A stretch of DNA of 64,000 nt, from contig BQKD01000001.1 in assembly GCA_022834735.1 (NCBI GenBank), forward strand, positions 1,031,659-1,095,658. Reading direction: 5' to 3'. Below the pieces are notes generated by a model. It was not told the DNA's origin and made no database searches. It worked only from the letters and a program-made list of their open reading frames with translations. Source of the DNA: Erysipelotrichaceae bacterium OPF54 (GTDB taxonomy: Bacteria; Bacillota_I; Bacilli_A; Erysipelotrichales; Erysipelotrichaceae). A program made the position numbers and the translations under genes. This document shows, in pieces, positions 16,031 to 24,566 of the stretch. How positions within the stretch are numbered: position 1 is the stretch's first letter; every line of letters starts with the position of its first letter.

Positions 16031-18295
16031 ATGATTGGAATTTTAACAGAGAAGGCCAGCGCGGCCAGAAACTTTGAAAAAGCCCTTGGAGGCAAAGAAG
16101 GAACCTTCAACGGAGAACAGTACAGGATCACCCACGCAAGAGGACATCTCTATGAGCTGTATGATCCGTATCAGCTCGTTGACGAGGAACTTCAGAAAAA
16201 ATATAAATCGTGGAATACGAAAAACCTTCCATGGAAACGCGAGGATTTCCGGTGGAAGAAAAAGCAGACAAAAGACGCATCGGATATTTTGAAAACGATC
16301 AAAAGCGATCTGAAAGGCTGTGATGAGCTCGTCATCGCAACCGACGATGATCCGTCCGGGGAAGGAGAGCTGCTCGCATGGGAAATTATCGACGGACTGT
16401 CGCTCAAGCCAGAAAAGATCACCCGAATGTATTTTGTCGACGAAAGCAGGAATTCGATCCAGAAAGCGTTCAAAGAACGCAAGCTTCTCGATCGGGAAAT
16501 GGATAAGGACCTTGATTACGTCAAAGCCGATTTCCGCTCCAAATGGGATTATTTATCCATGCAGTTCACCCGGATCGCGACCGCCAATGGCGACGGCAAG
16601 TCCGTGCTCCGCCAGGGACGGCTCAAATCCGCCATGGTCAAGATGGTCGGCGATCAGCTCAAAAAAGTGGACAGCTACAAAAAGGAACCGTTTTATGAAC
16701 TGCGTTTCAAGGACGAAAACGGCAACATGTATATCAATAAAAAAGGGAAGCGTTTCAAGACGCCGGAAGAAGTCGACATCGATCTCGAATCGAGCCCGGT
16801 CATCGTCGATTCGACGACCCTGAAAAAGACCCCGCCGCCAAAACTGCTCGATCTGGCCGGCCTTTCGGCCCAGCTGTCCACAAGAGGACTCAAGGCAAGG
16901 ACCGTCCTTTCCACCTATCAGAAAATGTATGAAGATCAGGTCGTCAGCTACCCGCGTACCGAGGACAAGACCATCACGCCCGAACAGTTCGAAGAGCTGC
17001 TGCCGCTCGCCGATCAGATCGCCCAGGTCGTCGGGATCGATCCGTCGCTTCTGACCTATAGAAAACGGCGCGCCTCCCATGTCAAGGCGCAGGGCGCGCA
17101 TGGCGCCAACCGTCCCGGGCCCCGCGTCCCTGAAGATCTTTCCGATCTGAAAAAATACGGACCCGGAGCCGACAAGATCTACACGCTTCTGGCAAAGAAC
17201 TTCCTGGCCATGCTGGCCCCCGATTATGAATACGAGCAGCAGAAAGGCCATCTTGAAAAATATCCGGATTATAAAGCGGTGACCGATATCCCGAAATTCC
17301 GGGGCTGGAAAGCCGTGTACAATGTCAGCGAGTCCGAGGAGGAAGAAGCGACGAACAAAAAGCTCGGAAAAAACGCCGATCCGTTCGCGTATGAGGGATT
17401 CCCGCCAAAACCAGCCGCCCCGACCATGAAATGGCTCATGAAACAGCTCGCCAAACATGAAGTAGGGACCGGTGCCACGCGGACAAGCATCTATGCGGAC
17501 GTGACGAACGCCAACACCCGCTTCCCGCTGCTTGTCGAAACGAGAGGAAAGCTCTCCATGAGCGAATTCGGCAATATTTCGTATCAGCTTCTTCCAGGGA
17601 CGAATATCGGCAATCTGGAAATGACCGAACAGCTTGTCAAACAGATGCAGGCAGTCGGCGAAGGAAAAGCCGATCCGAACGAATTTCTCGACCAGATGGA
17701 AAAGCTCGTGATGGAAGATATGGAAGTCATGAAGGAAAACGGAAAGAAGATCGTTCATAAAACGTACGAACGCAATCCGGACGACTACGTCAAGACAACG
17801 ATCGACGGCAAGGAGATCGAATTCAAGAAGGAATTTTCCGGCACCGTTTTCACCCCGGAACAGATCGAGGCGCTCAAAAACGGCGAGACGATCGAAGTCC
17901 AGTTCAAGACAAAAATGGGACAGGAAGTCAAAGCCAGGGGAAAGCTGGAAGAACAGAAATTCAAGAACCGCAAGTTCTGGGGATTCAAGCCCGAAGAATA
18001 TTTTGATCTGGACGGCAACCCCGTAAAAGACGAAACCGAATATGTGGAATGCGAATGGAACGGCAACAAGGTGAAATTCAAACGGGTATTCGGCCAGCAC
18101 CGCTTCACCGATGAAGAAGTTGCCGATCTGGTCGCCGGCAGACAGATCGAAACCGTATTCACTTCGAAAAAAGGAAAACCGTTCAAGGCAAAAGGCTGTC
18201 TGCAGGAACAGGTGTTCCGCGGCCACAAGTTCTTCGGCTTCAAGATCGAGGAATTTATCAAGGAACCGAAAGCGAAGAAAGAAAATAAGCAATAA
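16031..18295 (+). CDS. topB: DNA topoisomerase III-like type IA topoisomerase
   Basis: A 754-residue type IA topoisomerase. The TOPRIM domain starts at residue 1 (MIGILTEKASAARNFEKALGG … ATDDDPSGEGELLAWEI with the DxDxxGE-like acidic cluster). The active-site Tyr is in VVSYPRTEDK. Two copies of a C-terminal topoisomerase repeat follow (FKKEFSGTVFTPEQIEALKNG and FKRVFGQHRFTDEEVADLVAG), each ending KFWGFK or KFFGFK. I prefer ATG 16031, because the enzyme family starts right at the TOPRIM strand, over in-frame ATGs at 15944 or 15932. If so, the mRNA is leaderless. Topoisomerase III decatenates recombination and replication intermediates. Confidence 0.88.
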   Translation: MIGILTEKASAARNFEKALGGKEGTFNGEQYRITHARGHLYELYDPYQLVDEELQKKYKSWNTKNLPWKREDFRWKKKQTKDASDILKTIKSDLKGCDELVIATDDDPSGEGELLAWEIIDGLSLKPEKITRMYFVDESRNSIQKAFKERKLLDREMDKDLDYVKADFRSKWDYLSMQFTRIATANGDGKSVLRQGRLKSAMVKMVGDQLKKVDSYKKEPFYELRFKDENGNMYINKKGKRFKTPEEVDIDLESSPVIVDSTTLKKTPPPKLLDLAGLSAQLSTRGLKARTVLSTYQKMYEDQVVSYPRTEDKTITPEQFEELLPLADQIAQVVGIDPSLLTYRKRRASHVKAQGAHGANRPGPRVPEDLSDLKKYGPGADKIYTLLAKNFLAMLAPDYEYEQQKGHLEKYPDYKAVTDIPKFRGWKAVYNVSESEEEEATNKKLGKNADPFAYEGFPPKPAAPTMKWLMKQLAKHEVGTGATRTSIYADVTNANTRFPLLVETRGKLSMSEFGNISYQLLPGTNIGNLEMTEQLVKQMQAVGEGKADPNEFLDQMEKLVMEDMEVMKENGKKIVHKTYERNPDDYVKTTIDGKEIEFKKEFSGTVFTPEQIEALKNGETIEVQFKTKMGQEVKARGKLEEQKFKNRKFWGFKPEEYFDLDGNPVKDETEYVECEWNGNKVKFKRVFGQHRFTDEEVADLVAGRQIETVFTSKKGKPFKAKGCLQEQVFRGHKFFGFKIEEFIKEPKAKKENKQ

Positions 18296-18297
18296 GA

Positions 18298-18348
18298 AAG
18301 CACCCATCCGTTTGATCCGATCGATCAAAGGGCAGGTGCTTTTTTTTC
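18298..18348. terminator. Terminator between convergent topB and nadE
   Basis: AAGCACC (18298-18304) pairs with GGTGCTT (18335-18341), with inner stem TTTGATC/GATCAAA, followed by eight T on plus and A-rich sequence upstream. Likely serves both strands. Confidence 0.8.
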
Positions 18349-18350
18349 AG

Positions 18351-20279
18351 CTAGCCGATGTTTTCCAGATCCTCCATCCAGAGCGACCGGTCCGCGTCGC
18401 TTGGCATGCGCCAGTCTCCGCGCGGCGAAAACGAGATCGAACCGACCTTGACCCCGTCCGGCATGCAGTTGCGCTTGAACTGCTGCGCAAAGAAGCGGCG
18501 GTAGAACGTGTGGATCGCGCTGACGATCGTTTCTTTCTCTACATGAGGAAAAGCGAGGCGGCACAACGCATAGATCTTGAGCGGACGCTCGTGAAAGCGC
18601 AGCATATGATACAGGAAAAAGTCGTGCAGATCATAGCTGCCAAGCACTTCTTCTGTTTTCTGGACGATGACACCATCCGGATCGGGTGGAAGCAGTTCCG
18701 GAGAAACGGGCGTATCGCAGATATCAAGCAGCACCGTCGCAAGATCCGTATTACCGTCGCGCTGCGCCTTGATCGCTTCGCTTTCCACGATATAGCGCAC
18801 CAGCGTTTTCGGGACCGAAGCGTTGACCGCATACATGGACATATGATCGCCGTTGTACGTGCACCACCCAAGCGCCAGCTCCGACAGGTCGCCGGTGCCG
18901 ACAACGATCCCGTTGTATTGATTGGCCAGATCCATGAGCAGCATCGTCCGGTACCGGGCCTGGGAGTTTTCATACGTAATATCGTGCACGCTCTCATCGT
19001 GGGAAATATCCTCGAAATGCTGACGGACACCTTTTGCGATCGGGATCTCGTCCATGCTCGTGTCCAGGATCTCCATGAGCTGCTGCGCATTCGATTTCGT
19101 GCGCTTCGTCGTTCCAAAACCCGGCATCGTAATGGCATGGATGCCTTTCGGATCGAGACCGAGCATGTCGTACGCCCGCGAGGCAACGAGCAGGGCCAGC
19201 GTGGAATCGAGCCCGCCGCTGATCCCGATGACCACATCGTGGCAGCCGATCTTTTTCAGCCGGGTCGCCAGACCGCAGGCCTGAATGTGAAGGATCTTCT
19301 GGCAGCGTTCGATCCGCTGATCGATATCGGACGGAACGAAAGGATACGCATCGATCTTCTGCTTCAGTTCGATCGAATCAAATGGAAGAGATTCGTATTC
19401 GACCGTGATGTAGTCGTCAAAGCTTTGTTCTTCCAGGCTCGTTTTGAAATGGATGCGGTCGGTTTTGATATGCTGCAGATCGATCTCGCCGTAGATTACG
19501 CTTCGCCCGTCGTACAGCGTGCTCTCGTTCAGGAGCGTTCCATCCTGCGCGATCAGATCATGCCCGCTGAACACAAGGTCCGAACTGCTTTCGTCGCGCC
19601 CCGCGCTTGCGTACACATAGCCGCTGTACGTCGCGGCCGACTGATGGACCACAAGCGAACGGCGGTAGGCGTCCTTGGCAATGACTTCATTGGAAGCCGA
19701 ACAGTTGACAAGGATATTGGCGCCGGCCAGCGCATGATAGGAGCTGACAGGGATCGCGCTCCAGAGATCTTCGCAGATCTCGATCCCGATCCTGGCTCCG
19801 GTGCTCAGATCGCTGAAAAGAATATGGTTTCCTGCCGGAACGATCCTGTGATCCAGGATGACCTCATTCGTTTTCAGATCGTCTGCCGGCGAAAACCAGC
19901 GCGGCTCGTAGTATTCATTGTATCCCGGGATATGGGACTTGACATAGATGCCGAGGATATCGTGATCGTACATGAAGACCGCGCAGTTGTACAGCGTGTC
20001 CTGGATCACGAGCGGAGCGCCGGCCACGCACGCCAGATTGTCAGGCATCTGATCGCACAGGCGGACAAGCTCCTTTTTTACCTGTTCCAGAAGCAGGTCT
20101 TCGTAAAACAGATCCTGGCACGTATAGCCTGAAACGGCCAGTTCGGGGAAAACGACGAGCTGCGTGTCCTTGTCGAGCCCTTCCATGATCTTGAGCATGG
20201 AGTCGACATTTTTTTTCGGGTTGCCGATCCATACCTCGGGGGAGGCGGTAGCAACCTTGTAGTAGTTAAAACGTTTCAT
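18351..20279 (-). CDS. nadE: Glutamine-dependent NAD(+) synthetase
   Basis: A 642-residue enzyme that makes NAD from deamido-NAD, ATP and glutamine. The N-terminal nitrilase-type glutaminase shows the Glu (FPELAVSGY), Lys (VKSHIPGYNEYYEPRWF) and Cys (GIEICEDLW) of the triad. The C-terminal synthetase has the P-loop GISGGLDSTLAL. I start at ATG 20279, with AAAGGAG 6 nt upstream; the ATG at 20303 lies within the preceding terminator. The upstream gene is the hydrogenase in the same direction, separated by a terminator. Confidence 0.96.
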   Translation of the reverse strand: MKRFNYYKVATASPEVWIGNPKKNVDSMLKIMEGLDKDTQLVVFPELAVSGYTCQDLFYEDLLLEQVKKELVRLCDQMPDNLACVAGAPLVIQDTLYNCAVFMYDHDILGIYVKSHIPGYNEYYEPRWFSPADDLKTNEVILDHRIVPAGNHILFSDLSTGARIGIEICEDLWSAIPVSSYHALAGANILVNCSASNEVIAKDAYRRSLVVHQSAATYSGYVYASAGRDESSSDLVFSGHDLIAQDGTLLNESTLYDGRSVIYGEIDLQHIKTDRIHFKTSLEEQSFDDYITVEYESLPFDSIELKQKIDAYPFVPSDIDQRIERCQKILHIQACGLATRLKKIGCHDVVIGISGGLDSTLALLVASRAYDMLGLDPKGIHAITMPGFGTTKRTKSNAQQLMEILDTSMDEIPIAKGVRQHFEDISHDESVHDITYENSQARYRTMLLMDLANQYNGIVVGTGDLSELALGWCTYNGDHMSMYAVNASVPKTLVRYIVESEAIKAQRDGNTDLATVLLDICDTPVSPELLPPDPDGVIVQKTEEVLGSYDLHDFFLYHMLRFHERPLKIYALCRLAFPHVEKETIVSAIHTFYRRFFAQQFKRNCMPDGVKVGSISFSPRGDWRMPSDADRSLWMEDLENIG

Positions 20280-20292
20280 AAATTGCTCCTTT

Positions 20293-20320
20293 AAAAAAGC
20301 CATCTGGATCAGACGGCTTT
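20293..20320 (-). terminator. Terminator of the hydrogenase gene
   Basis: On the minus strand AAAGCCGTCTG pairs with CAGATGGCTTT (one G-U), an 11-bp stem with a short ATC loop, followed by T. Confidence 0.8.
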
Positions 20321-20327
20321 CAGTGTA

Positions 20328-21842
20328 TTAGTCAACAAGTTCGTGAAGACGATGCGCGAAAGACGATTCGTCCGAAGTCTTCTTTTCGTTCTGTGTCGCG
20401 TAGCGTTTGACGGCAGCACTCGATTTCGGGATCGGCTGCAGCGTGCCGGCACCGGCCACACAGCCGCCAGGACACGCCATTCCTTCGAGCAGATAGCCGT
20501 TCAGACGGCCTGCTTTTGCCATCATCAGCATCGTACGGCAGTTTTTCAGACCTTCGGCAGCCTGTACCTTGACCTGAATATCCGGGTGCTCCTTTTCGAT
20601 GACATCCTTCACCGCTTTGGCTACACCGCCGCTTACCGCAAATCCGCGGCCGTCGTTGGTTCCTGCGATCAGCTCTTCGCCCGCGACGATCTGTTCGAGA
20701 TCGACCGCTCTGGCTTCGAACATGCCCATGACTTCCTCGAAGGTCAAAACGAAATCAACATCCGAGCGCACGGAACGCCGGCTTGCCTCGAGCTTTTTGG
20801 CAGCGCAAGGGCCGATAAAGCAGATCTTGGCGTTCGGGTTGTCCTTTTTGACCATCCGGGCCGTCAGCACCATCGGCGTCAGCGCCATGGAAATGTAATC
20901 CGCGAACTGCGGGAAATCCTTCTTGGCCATGACCGACCAGGCAGGACAGCAGCTTGTCGCCATGAACGGCTGTTTTTCCGGCACCTTGTTCAGGAAGTCG
21001 GCCGCTTCCTCGACAGTACAAAGATCGGCACCGATCGCCACTTCGACCACATCCGAGAAGCCTAAGGTCATCAGCGCGTTTTTCAGCTTGTCCGGCGTAA
21101 CGCTTGGTCCGAACTGTCCGACAAATGCAGGAGCCACACACGCGATCACATCGTGCCCGGTCTTCATGGCGTAAATGGTCTGGAAGATCTGGCCTTTGTC
21201 GACGATCGCGCCGAACGGACAGTTCACAAGACACTGGCCGCACGAAACGCAGCGGTCATAGTTGATCTGTGCCTTGCCGTCCTCGTCGCTCGTGATCGCA
21301 TCCATGCCGCAGCTTGCAGCACATGGCCGTTCGATCTTGACGATCGCGGAATACGGGCACGCATCCATGCACCGTCCGCATTTGATACATTTATCCTGAT
21401 CGATCAGCGAACGCCCGTTGACGATATGGATCGCATCTTTCGGGCATACCTCCGTACACTGATGCGACAGGCATCCCTGGCATGCGTTCGAGACGAATAC
21501 TTTTTTCTCCGGACAAGCATTGCAGGCGAATTTGACGATATTGATCAGCGGATCATCGTAATATTTGGTCGCGATGACGCTCTCTTCGATGCCGTCGCTC
21601 AAAGCGCCGTATTCCGACATTTCGCGAACCGGAAGGCCCATCCCCAGACGAAGTCTTTCGCCGATGATCGCACGCTCCAGAAAAATGCTGTTGCGGTATT
21701 TGGCTTTCGTTCCCGGAAGAATTTCATATGGAATTTCTTCGATCTTTTTTGCGTAATCGATATTGTCTCCATAAGCCATGCGGGCAATTTCCGCAAAGAC
21801 CTTGCGACGAATATCGGTAACAGAATTGTAAATTCCTCTCAT
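20328..21842 (-). CDS. [FeFe] hydrogenase, monomeric group B type
   Basis: A 504-residue cytosolic enzyme that interconverts protons and H2 with an H-cluster. A four-cysteine motif (CNACPEKK…CQGCLSHQC) is followed by ferredoxin-type 4Fe-4S motifs (CIKCGRCMDACPYSAI and CVSCGQCLVNCPFGAI). The H-cluster motifs are L1 TSCCPAW, L2 FIGPCAAKK and L3 EGMACPGGCVAGAG. GPC in L2 instead of MPC and the short N-terminus fit the group B monomeric enzymes of anaerobic Bacillota, which probably take electrons from ferredoxin. No maturases (HydE/F/G) are in the window. GAAGGAG precedes ATG 21842. Confidence 0.92.
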   Translation of the reverse strand: MRGIYNSVTDIRRKVFAEIARMAYGDNIDYAKKIEEIPYEILPGTKAKYRNSIFLERAIIGERLRLGMGLPVREMSEYGALSDGIEESVIATKYYDDPLINIVKFACNACPEKKVFVSNACQGCLSHQCTEVCPKDAIHIVNGRSLIDQDKCIKCGRCMDACPYSAIVKIERPCAASCGMDAITSDEDGKAQINYDRCVSCGQCLVNCPFGAIVDKGQIFQTIYAMKTGHDVIACVAPAFVGQFGPSVTPDKLKNALMTLGFSDVVEVAIGADLCTVEEAADFLNKVPEKQPFMATSCCPAWSVMAKKDFPQFADYISMALTPMVLTARMVKKDNPNAKICFIGPCAAKKLEASRRSVRSDVDFVLTFEEVMGMFEARAVDLEQIVAGEELIAGTNDGRGFAVSGGVAKAVKDVIEKEHPDIQVKVQAAEGLKNCRTMLMMAKAGRLNGYLLEGMACPGGCVAGAGTLQPIPKSSAAVKRYATQNEKKTSDESSFAHRLHELVD

Positions 21843-21949
21843 AAGTTCTCCTTCTATTTATTGTTCTCTGTTATTATATCGGAAAAGTCCGGTTCTAGAA
21901 ACTCCATTTCGTGAAAAAATGCACAAATCCCGAAAAAACAGGCGCTCCA

Positions 21950-21958
21950 TGCTACAAT
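21950..21958 (+). promoter_or_regulatory. Extended -10 promoter of rluA-type gene
   Basis: TGCTACAAT, an extended -10 with TACAAT at 21953-21958. The transcript would begin about 16-18 nt before the GTG start and so does carry a Shine-Dalgarno (GGAAGG). Confidence 0.5.
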
Positions 21959-21981
21959 AGTAAAAGTGGAAGGTGACTACC

Positions 21982-22848
21982 GTGAAAGAAATCCGTATCA
22001 GAGAGAACGATGCCAATCAGAGGCTGGATAAATTTCTGCAGAAAACATTTCCTGCCCTCACAAAAGGAATGATGTACAAAGCCATACGCAGCAAAAAGAT
22101 CAAAGTGAACCGCAAAAGGGCCGAGTTCTCGCAGATCCTCAACACAGACGATGTGATCCTGCTCTTCCTGCCGGACGACGTCCTGATAAAAAAAGAGAAA
22201 AAGATCACGTTCAACAACCGCATCAAAGTCGTATACGAAGACGACAACATCCTGGTCGTCGACAAGCCGGCCGGACTGCTCAGCCAGAGCGCAGCCGAAG
22301 GACAGGACTGCCTGGTCGACAGGATCCGCTCCTATTTATATCAGAAGAAAGAATATGACCCCAAAGCCGAGCACAGTTTCGCGCCATGCATCTGCAACCG
22401 GCTCGACCGCAATACGTCCGGTCTGGTCATCGCCGCCAAGAACGCGTACGCCGCCCGCGAGATCAACGAAGCGATCCGCGAGCACCATGTCCACAAATTT
22501 TATCATGCCAAGGTCGAAGGACATCTGCGCAGCGACATGGACGTGACCTTGTACATGAAAAAGGCCGACACGAAAGCTCTTGTATCGCTCGAACCGCAGG
22601 AAGGCTATGTCAAAGCGCAGATGCGCGTCCATCCGTTTCGAAGAGAAGGGGATTCGACATGGATCAAGGTCGAGCTGATCACCGGCCGGTTCCATCAGAT
22701 CCGTGCCGGCATGGCGTTTCTTGGCTATCCGCTGGCCGGAGATGGCAAATACGGAAGCCTGCGCAGGGAAAACATGAAGCTCGACGCGTACCGGATCGTC
22801 ATCGACCCGATCGAAATGGAGCTTGAACAAAATGAATTCATGAAGTAG
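21982..22848 (+). CDS. RluC/RluD-type pseudouridine synthase
   Basis: A 288-residue rRNA-modifying enzyme. The N-terminal S4 RNA-binding domain (RIRENDANQRLDKFLQKTFP … KKIKVNRKR) precedes the RluA-type catalytic domain. The catalytic Asp lies in CNRLDRNTSGLVIAAK, where the usual His before RLD is Asn. The GRFHQIRAGMAFLGYPLAGDGKYG region is conserved. I chose GTG 21982 (MKEIRIREN) because GGAAGGTG lies 6-8 nt upstream; GTG 21973 is the alternative. The IS4 element copy 2 is inserted 10 bp after its stop, inside its terminator. Confidence 0.88.
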   Translation: MKEIRIRENDANQRLDKFLQKTFPALTKGMMYKAIRSKKIKVNRKRAEFSQILNTDDVILLFLPDDVLIKKEKKITFNNRIKVVYEDDNILVVDKPAGLLSQSAAEGQDCLVDRIRSYLYQKKEYDPKAEHSFAPCICNRLDRNTSGLVIAAKNAYAAREINEAIREHHVHKFYHAKVEGHLRSDMDVTLYMKKADTKALVSLEPQEGYVKAQMRVHPFRREGDSTWIKVELITGRFHQIRAGMAFLGYPLAGDGKYGSLRRENMKLDAYRIVIDPIEMELEQNEFMK

Positions 22849-22858
22849 TCGAAAAGAC
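22842..22858 (+). terminator. Rho-independent terminator of rluA-type gene, split by IS copy 2
   Basis: GTAGTC (22845-22850) with loop GAAAA (22851-22855) once faced GACTGC and seven T now found at 24539-24551. The target duplication TCGAAAAGAC covers the loop and inner stem. The rejoined sequence is a 6-bp stem with a pentaloop and U-tract. Confidence 0.7.
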
Positions 22859-22891
22859 CAATGTCATTAAGTTAGGCGATTTTCGCCTCAG

Positions 22892-22929
22892 GAAGACTCT
22901 CTTATGAGAATAGAGGGTCTTCTTTTTTT
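22892..22929 (+). terminator. Inward-reading terminator inside IS copy 2
   Basis: GAAGAC…CTCT pairs with AGAG…GTCTTC, followed by seven T, upstream of the transposase. It would stop transcription entering from the rluA-type gene. The same element lies at 7913-7950 (minus) in copy 1. Confidence 0.75.
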
Positions 22930-23035
22930 CGAGTTTTTTTGTTCAGATGATCTTCGAAATTTCGTAAAAAAACACTTGACAAGCTTTTTCGACGCTTAAT
23001 TTCATAATCCGAAGGAATTGTAGGAGGTATTTTTT

Positions 23036-24343
23036 ATGAAATCTTATAATTCCTTATGCACTATCCGCCGTCAGTTCGAATCCGCTGTTCAATCCGTTGT
23101 CGATGATATCGCCTGTTATTCGTCAGACCCCATTGCCGATTTTTCCAGAAACCGCAAGCTCCCTGCCCACATCCTCATTCCGTTGATCATCCAGATGGGT
23201 TCCGCTTCTTTGCCGACCGAGCTTGCCAACTTCTTTGATGATCCTAAATTCTCTGTCACCGCTTCTGCTTTCTGCCAGCAGCGCAGCAAGCTGGATCCCG
23301 AAGCTTTTCTGCACATCCTTCATCTCATGTCTTTTTCCCGTTCTCCTTCTTTGCTCAAAGGATATCGTGTATTAGCCATGGATGGATCGGATGTCAATAT
23401 CCCTTTTGACCCCGATGATGAAGAGACCTTATGCCAGACCGGCTCGGCACGTCCGTTCTCCCAGCTTCATCTCAACGCCCTCTATGATTGTCTCAACGAT
23501 CTCTTCCTGGATGTTTCGATCGACTCGTCCCGCAAGACGGGCGAATGTGCCGCTCTGAAAAGGCTGATCCGTGATCATCGGTATCCGGCCGGATCGATCA
23601 TCTGTGCCGACCGGGGATTTGAAAACTATGAGCTGTTCGCTTTCTGTATGGAGAACGGCCAGAAGTTTGTGATCCGCTGCAAGGATATCCGATCGAACGG
23701 TATTCTTTCTACTTTTGAGCTGCCGGATAGCGAATTTGATCAGAAGATCAAACGGATCCTGACAAGAAAACAGACCAATGAAGTGAAAGAACATCCTGAG
23801 CTGTACAAATATTTTGCATGGAATATCAATTTCGAATATATGCCAAAAGGCGGAGCCGAAGAATATCCAATTGAATTCCGGGTCGTCAGGATCGAGGTGA
23901 AAAAAGGAGAATACGAGTGCCTGATAACGAACCTGCCGCCAGAGAAGTTCTCTCTCGATGATCTGAAAGAGCTGTATCATCTGCGGTGGAACGAAGAAGT
24001 GGGATTCCGAAAGCTGAAATACACGATCGGGATGCTTGATTTTCATTCGAAGAAAAGAAAATTCATCCGCCAGGAAATCTATGGTGCACTGACCCTCCAT
24101 AATCTGGCCGCGCTGATGATCCATGCGGTGCCGATCGAACAGAAGAAAGATAAGAAGTACGAATATAAAGCCAATTTCAGCATAGGAACGACAAACATCA
24201 AAAAGTTCCTGAAAAGAAAGATCGGAGCCAGGGAGCTGGAAGAAAGGATCAAAAAAGGTCTGATCCCAATCAGACCAGACCGCTGTTACAAACGGAATAT
24301 GAGAGCGCAGCGAGTACATGCATTCCAGCATAGACCGGCATAA
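23036..24343 (+). CDS. IS4-family DDE transposase (copy 2)
   Basis: A 435-residue intact transposase, the same as the 6499-7806 protein except Gly186 for Arg and Arg240 for Trp. Catalytic Asp116, Asp192 and Glu321 are present with the YREK signature. TTGACA at about 22976 may be the -35 of its promoter; GGAGG precedes the ATG. Translation starts in a T-rich stretch. Confidence 0.95.
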   Translation: MKSYNSLCTIRRQFESAVQSVVDDIACYSSDPIADFSRNRKLPAHILIPLIIQMGSASLPTELANFFDDPKFSVTASAFCQQRSKLDPEAFLHILHLMSFSRSPSLLKGYRVLAMDGSDVNIPFDPDDEETLCQTGSARPFSQLHLNALYDCLNDLFLDVSIDSSRKTGECAALKRLIRDHRYPAGSIICADRGFENYELFAFCMENGQKFVIRCKDIRSNGILSTFELPDSEFDQKIKRILTRKQTNEVKEHPELYKYFAWNINFEYMPKGGAEEYPIEFRVVRIEVKKGEYECLITNLPPEKFSLDDLKELYHLRWNEEVGFRKLKYTIGMLDFHSKKRKFIRQEIYGALTLHNLAALMIHAVPIEQKKDKKYEYKANFSIGTTNIKKFLKRKIGARELEERIKKGLIPIRPDRCYKRNMRAQRVHAFQHRPA

Positions 24344-24435
24344 CAGCCACTTAAAAACAGTGATATTTTACATCACAAATGGGACAAATAGCAATTTTTT
24401 TAAGAAGAAAAAATTGTCTTTTCGTCGTGCGCCGG

Positions 24436-24474
24436 AAAAAAAGAAAGCTCCGGGTCTCATTTGACCTGAAGCTT
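24436..24474 (-). terminator. Inward-reading terminator at the right end of IS copy 2
   Basis: On the minus strand AAGCTTCAGGTC pairs imperfectly with GACCCGGAGCTT, followed by TCTTTTTTT. It faces transcription entering from the right end. Its equivalent in copy 1 is 6368-6406 on plus. Confidence 0.55.
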
Positions 24475-24554
24475 AACTTAACAAGGATATCATACGTTAA
24501 GTTCGATGATCCATCTAACTTAATGACATTGTCGAAAAGACTGCTTTTTTTGTA

Positions 24555-24560
24555 TATAAT
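24555..24560 (+). promoter_or_regulatory. -10 box of a leaderless promoter
   Basis: Consensus TATAAT ends 6 nt before ATG 24567. With a 17-bp spacer the -35 would be TCGAAA (24532-24537), which lies in the target duplication created by the IS, so the promoter survived insertion. Confidence 0.6.
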
Positions 24561-24566
24561 CATTGC

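Larger units (their letters stand above)
22859..24531 (+). mobile_element. IS4-family insertion sequence, copy 2
   Basis: A 1673-bp element with the same CAATGTCATTAAGTTAG inverted repeats as copy 1, here with the transposase on the plus strand and flanked by the perfect 10-bp duplication TCGAAAAGAC (22849-22858 and 24532-24541). Just inside the left end are the hairpin AGGCGA-TTT-TCGCCT (22874-22888) and a terminator (22892-22929). Just inside the right end is a minus-strand terminator (24436-24474). Confidence 0.95.

Noticed and set aside
16553..18328. 591-codon minus-strand frame opposite topB
   Set aside because: Same reason: the plus-strand topoisomerase with TOPRIM and YPRT motifs is certain, and the antisense product has no family features.
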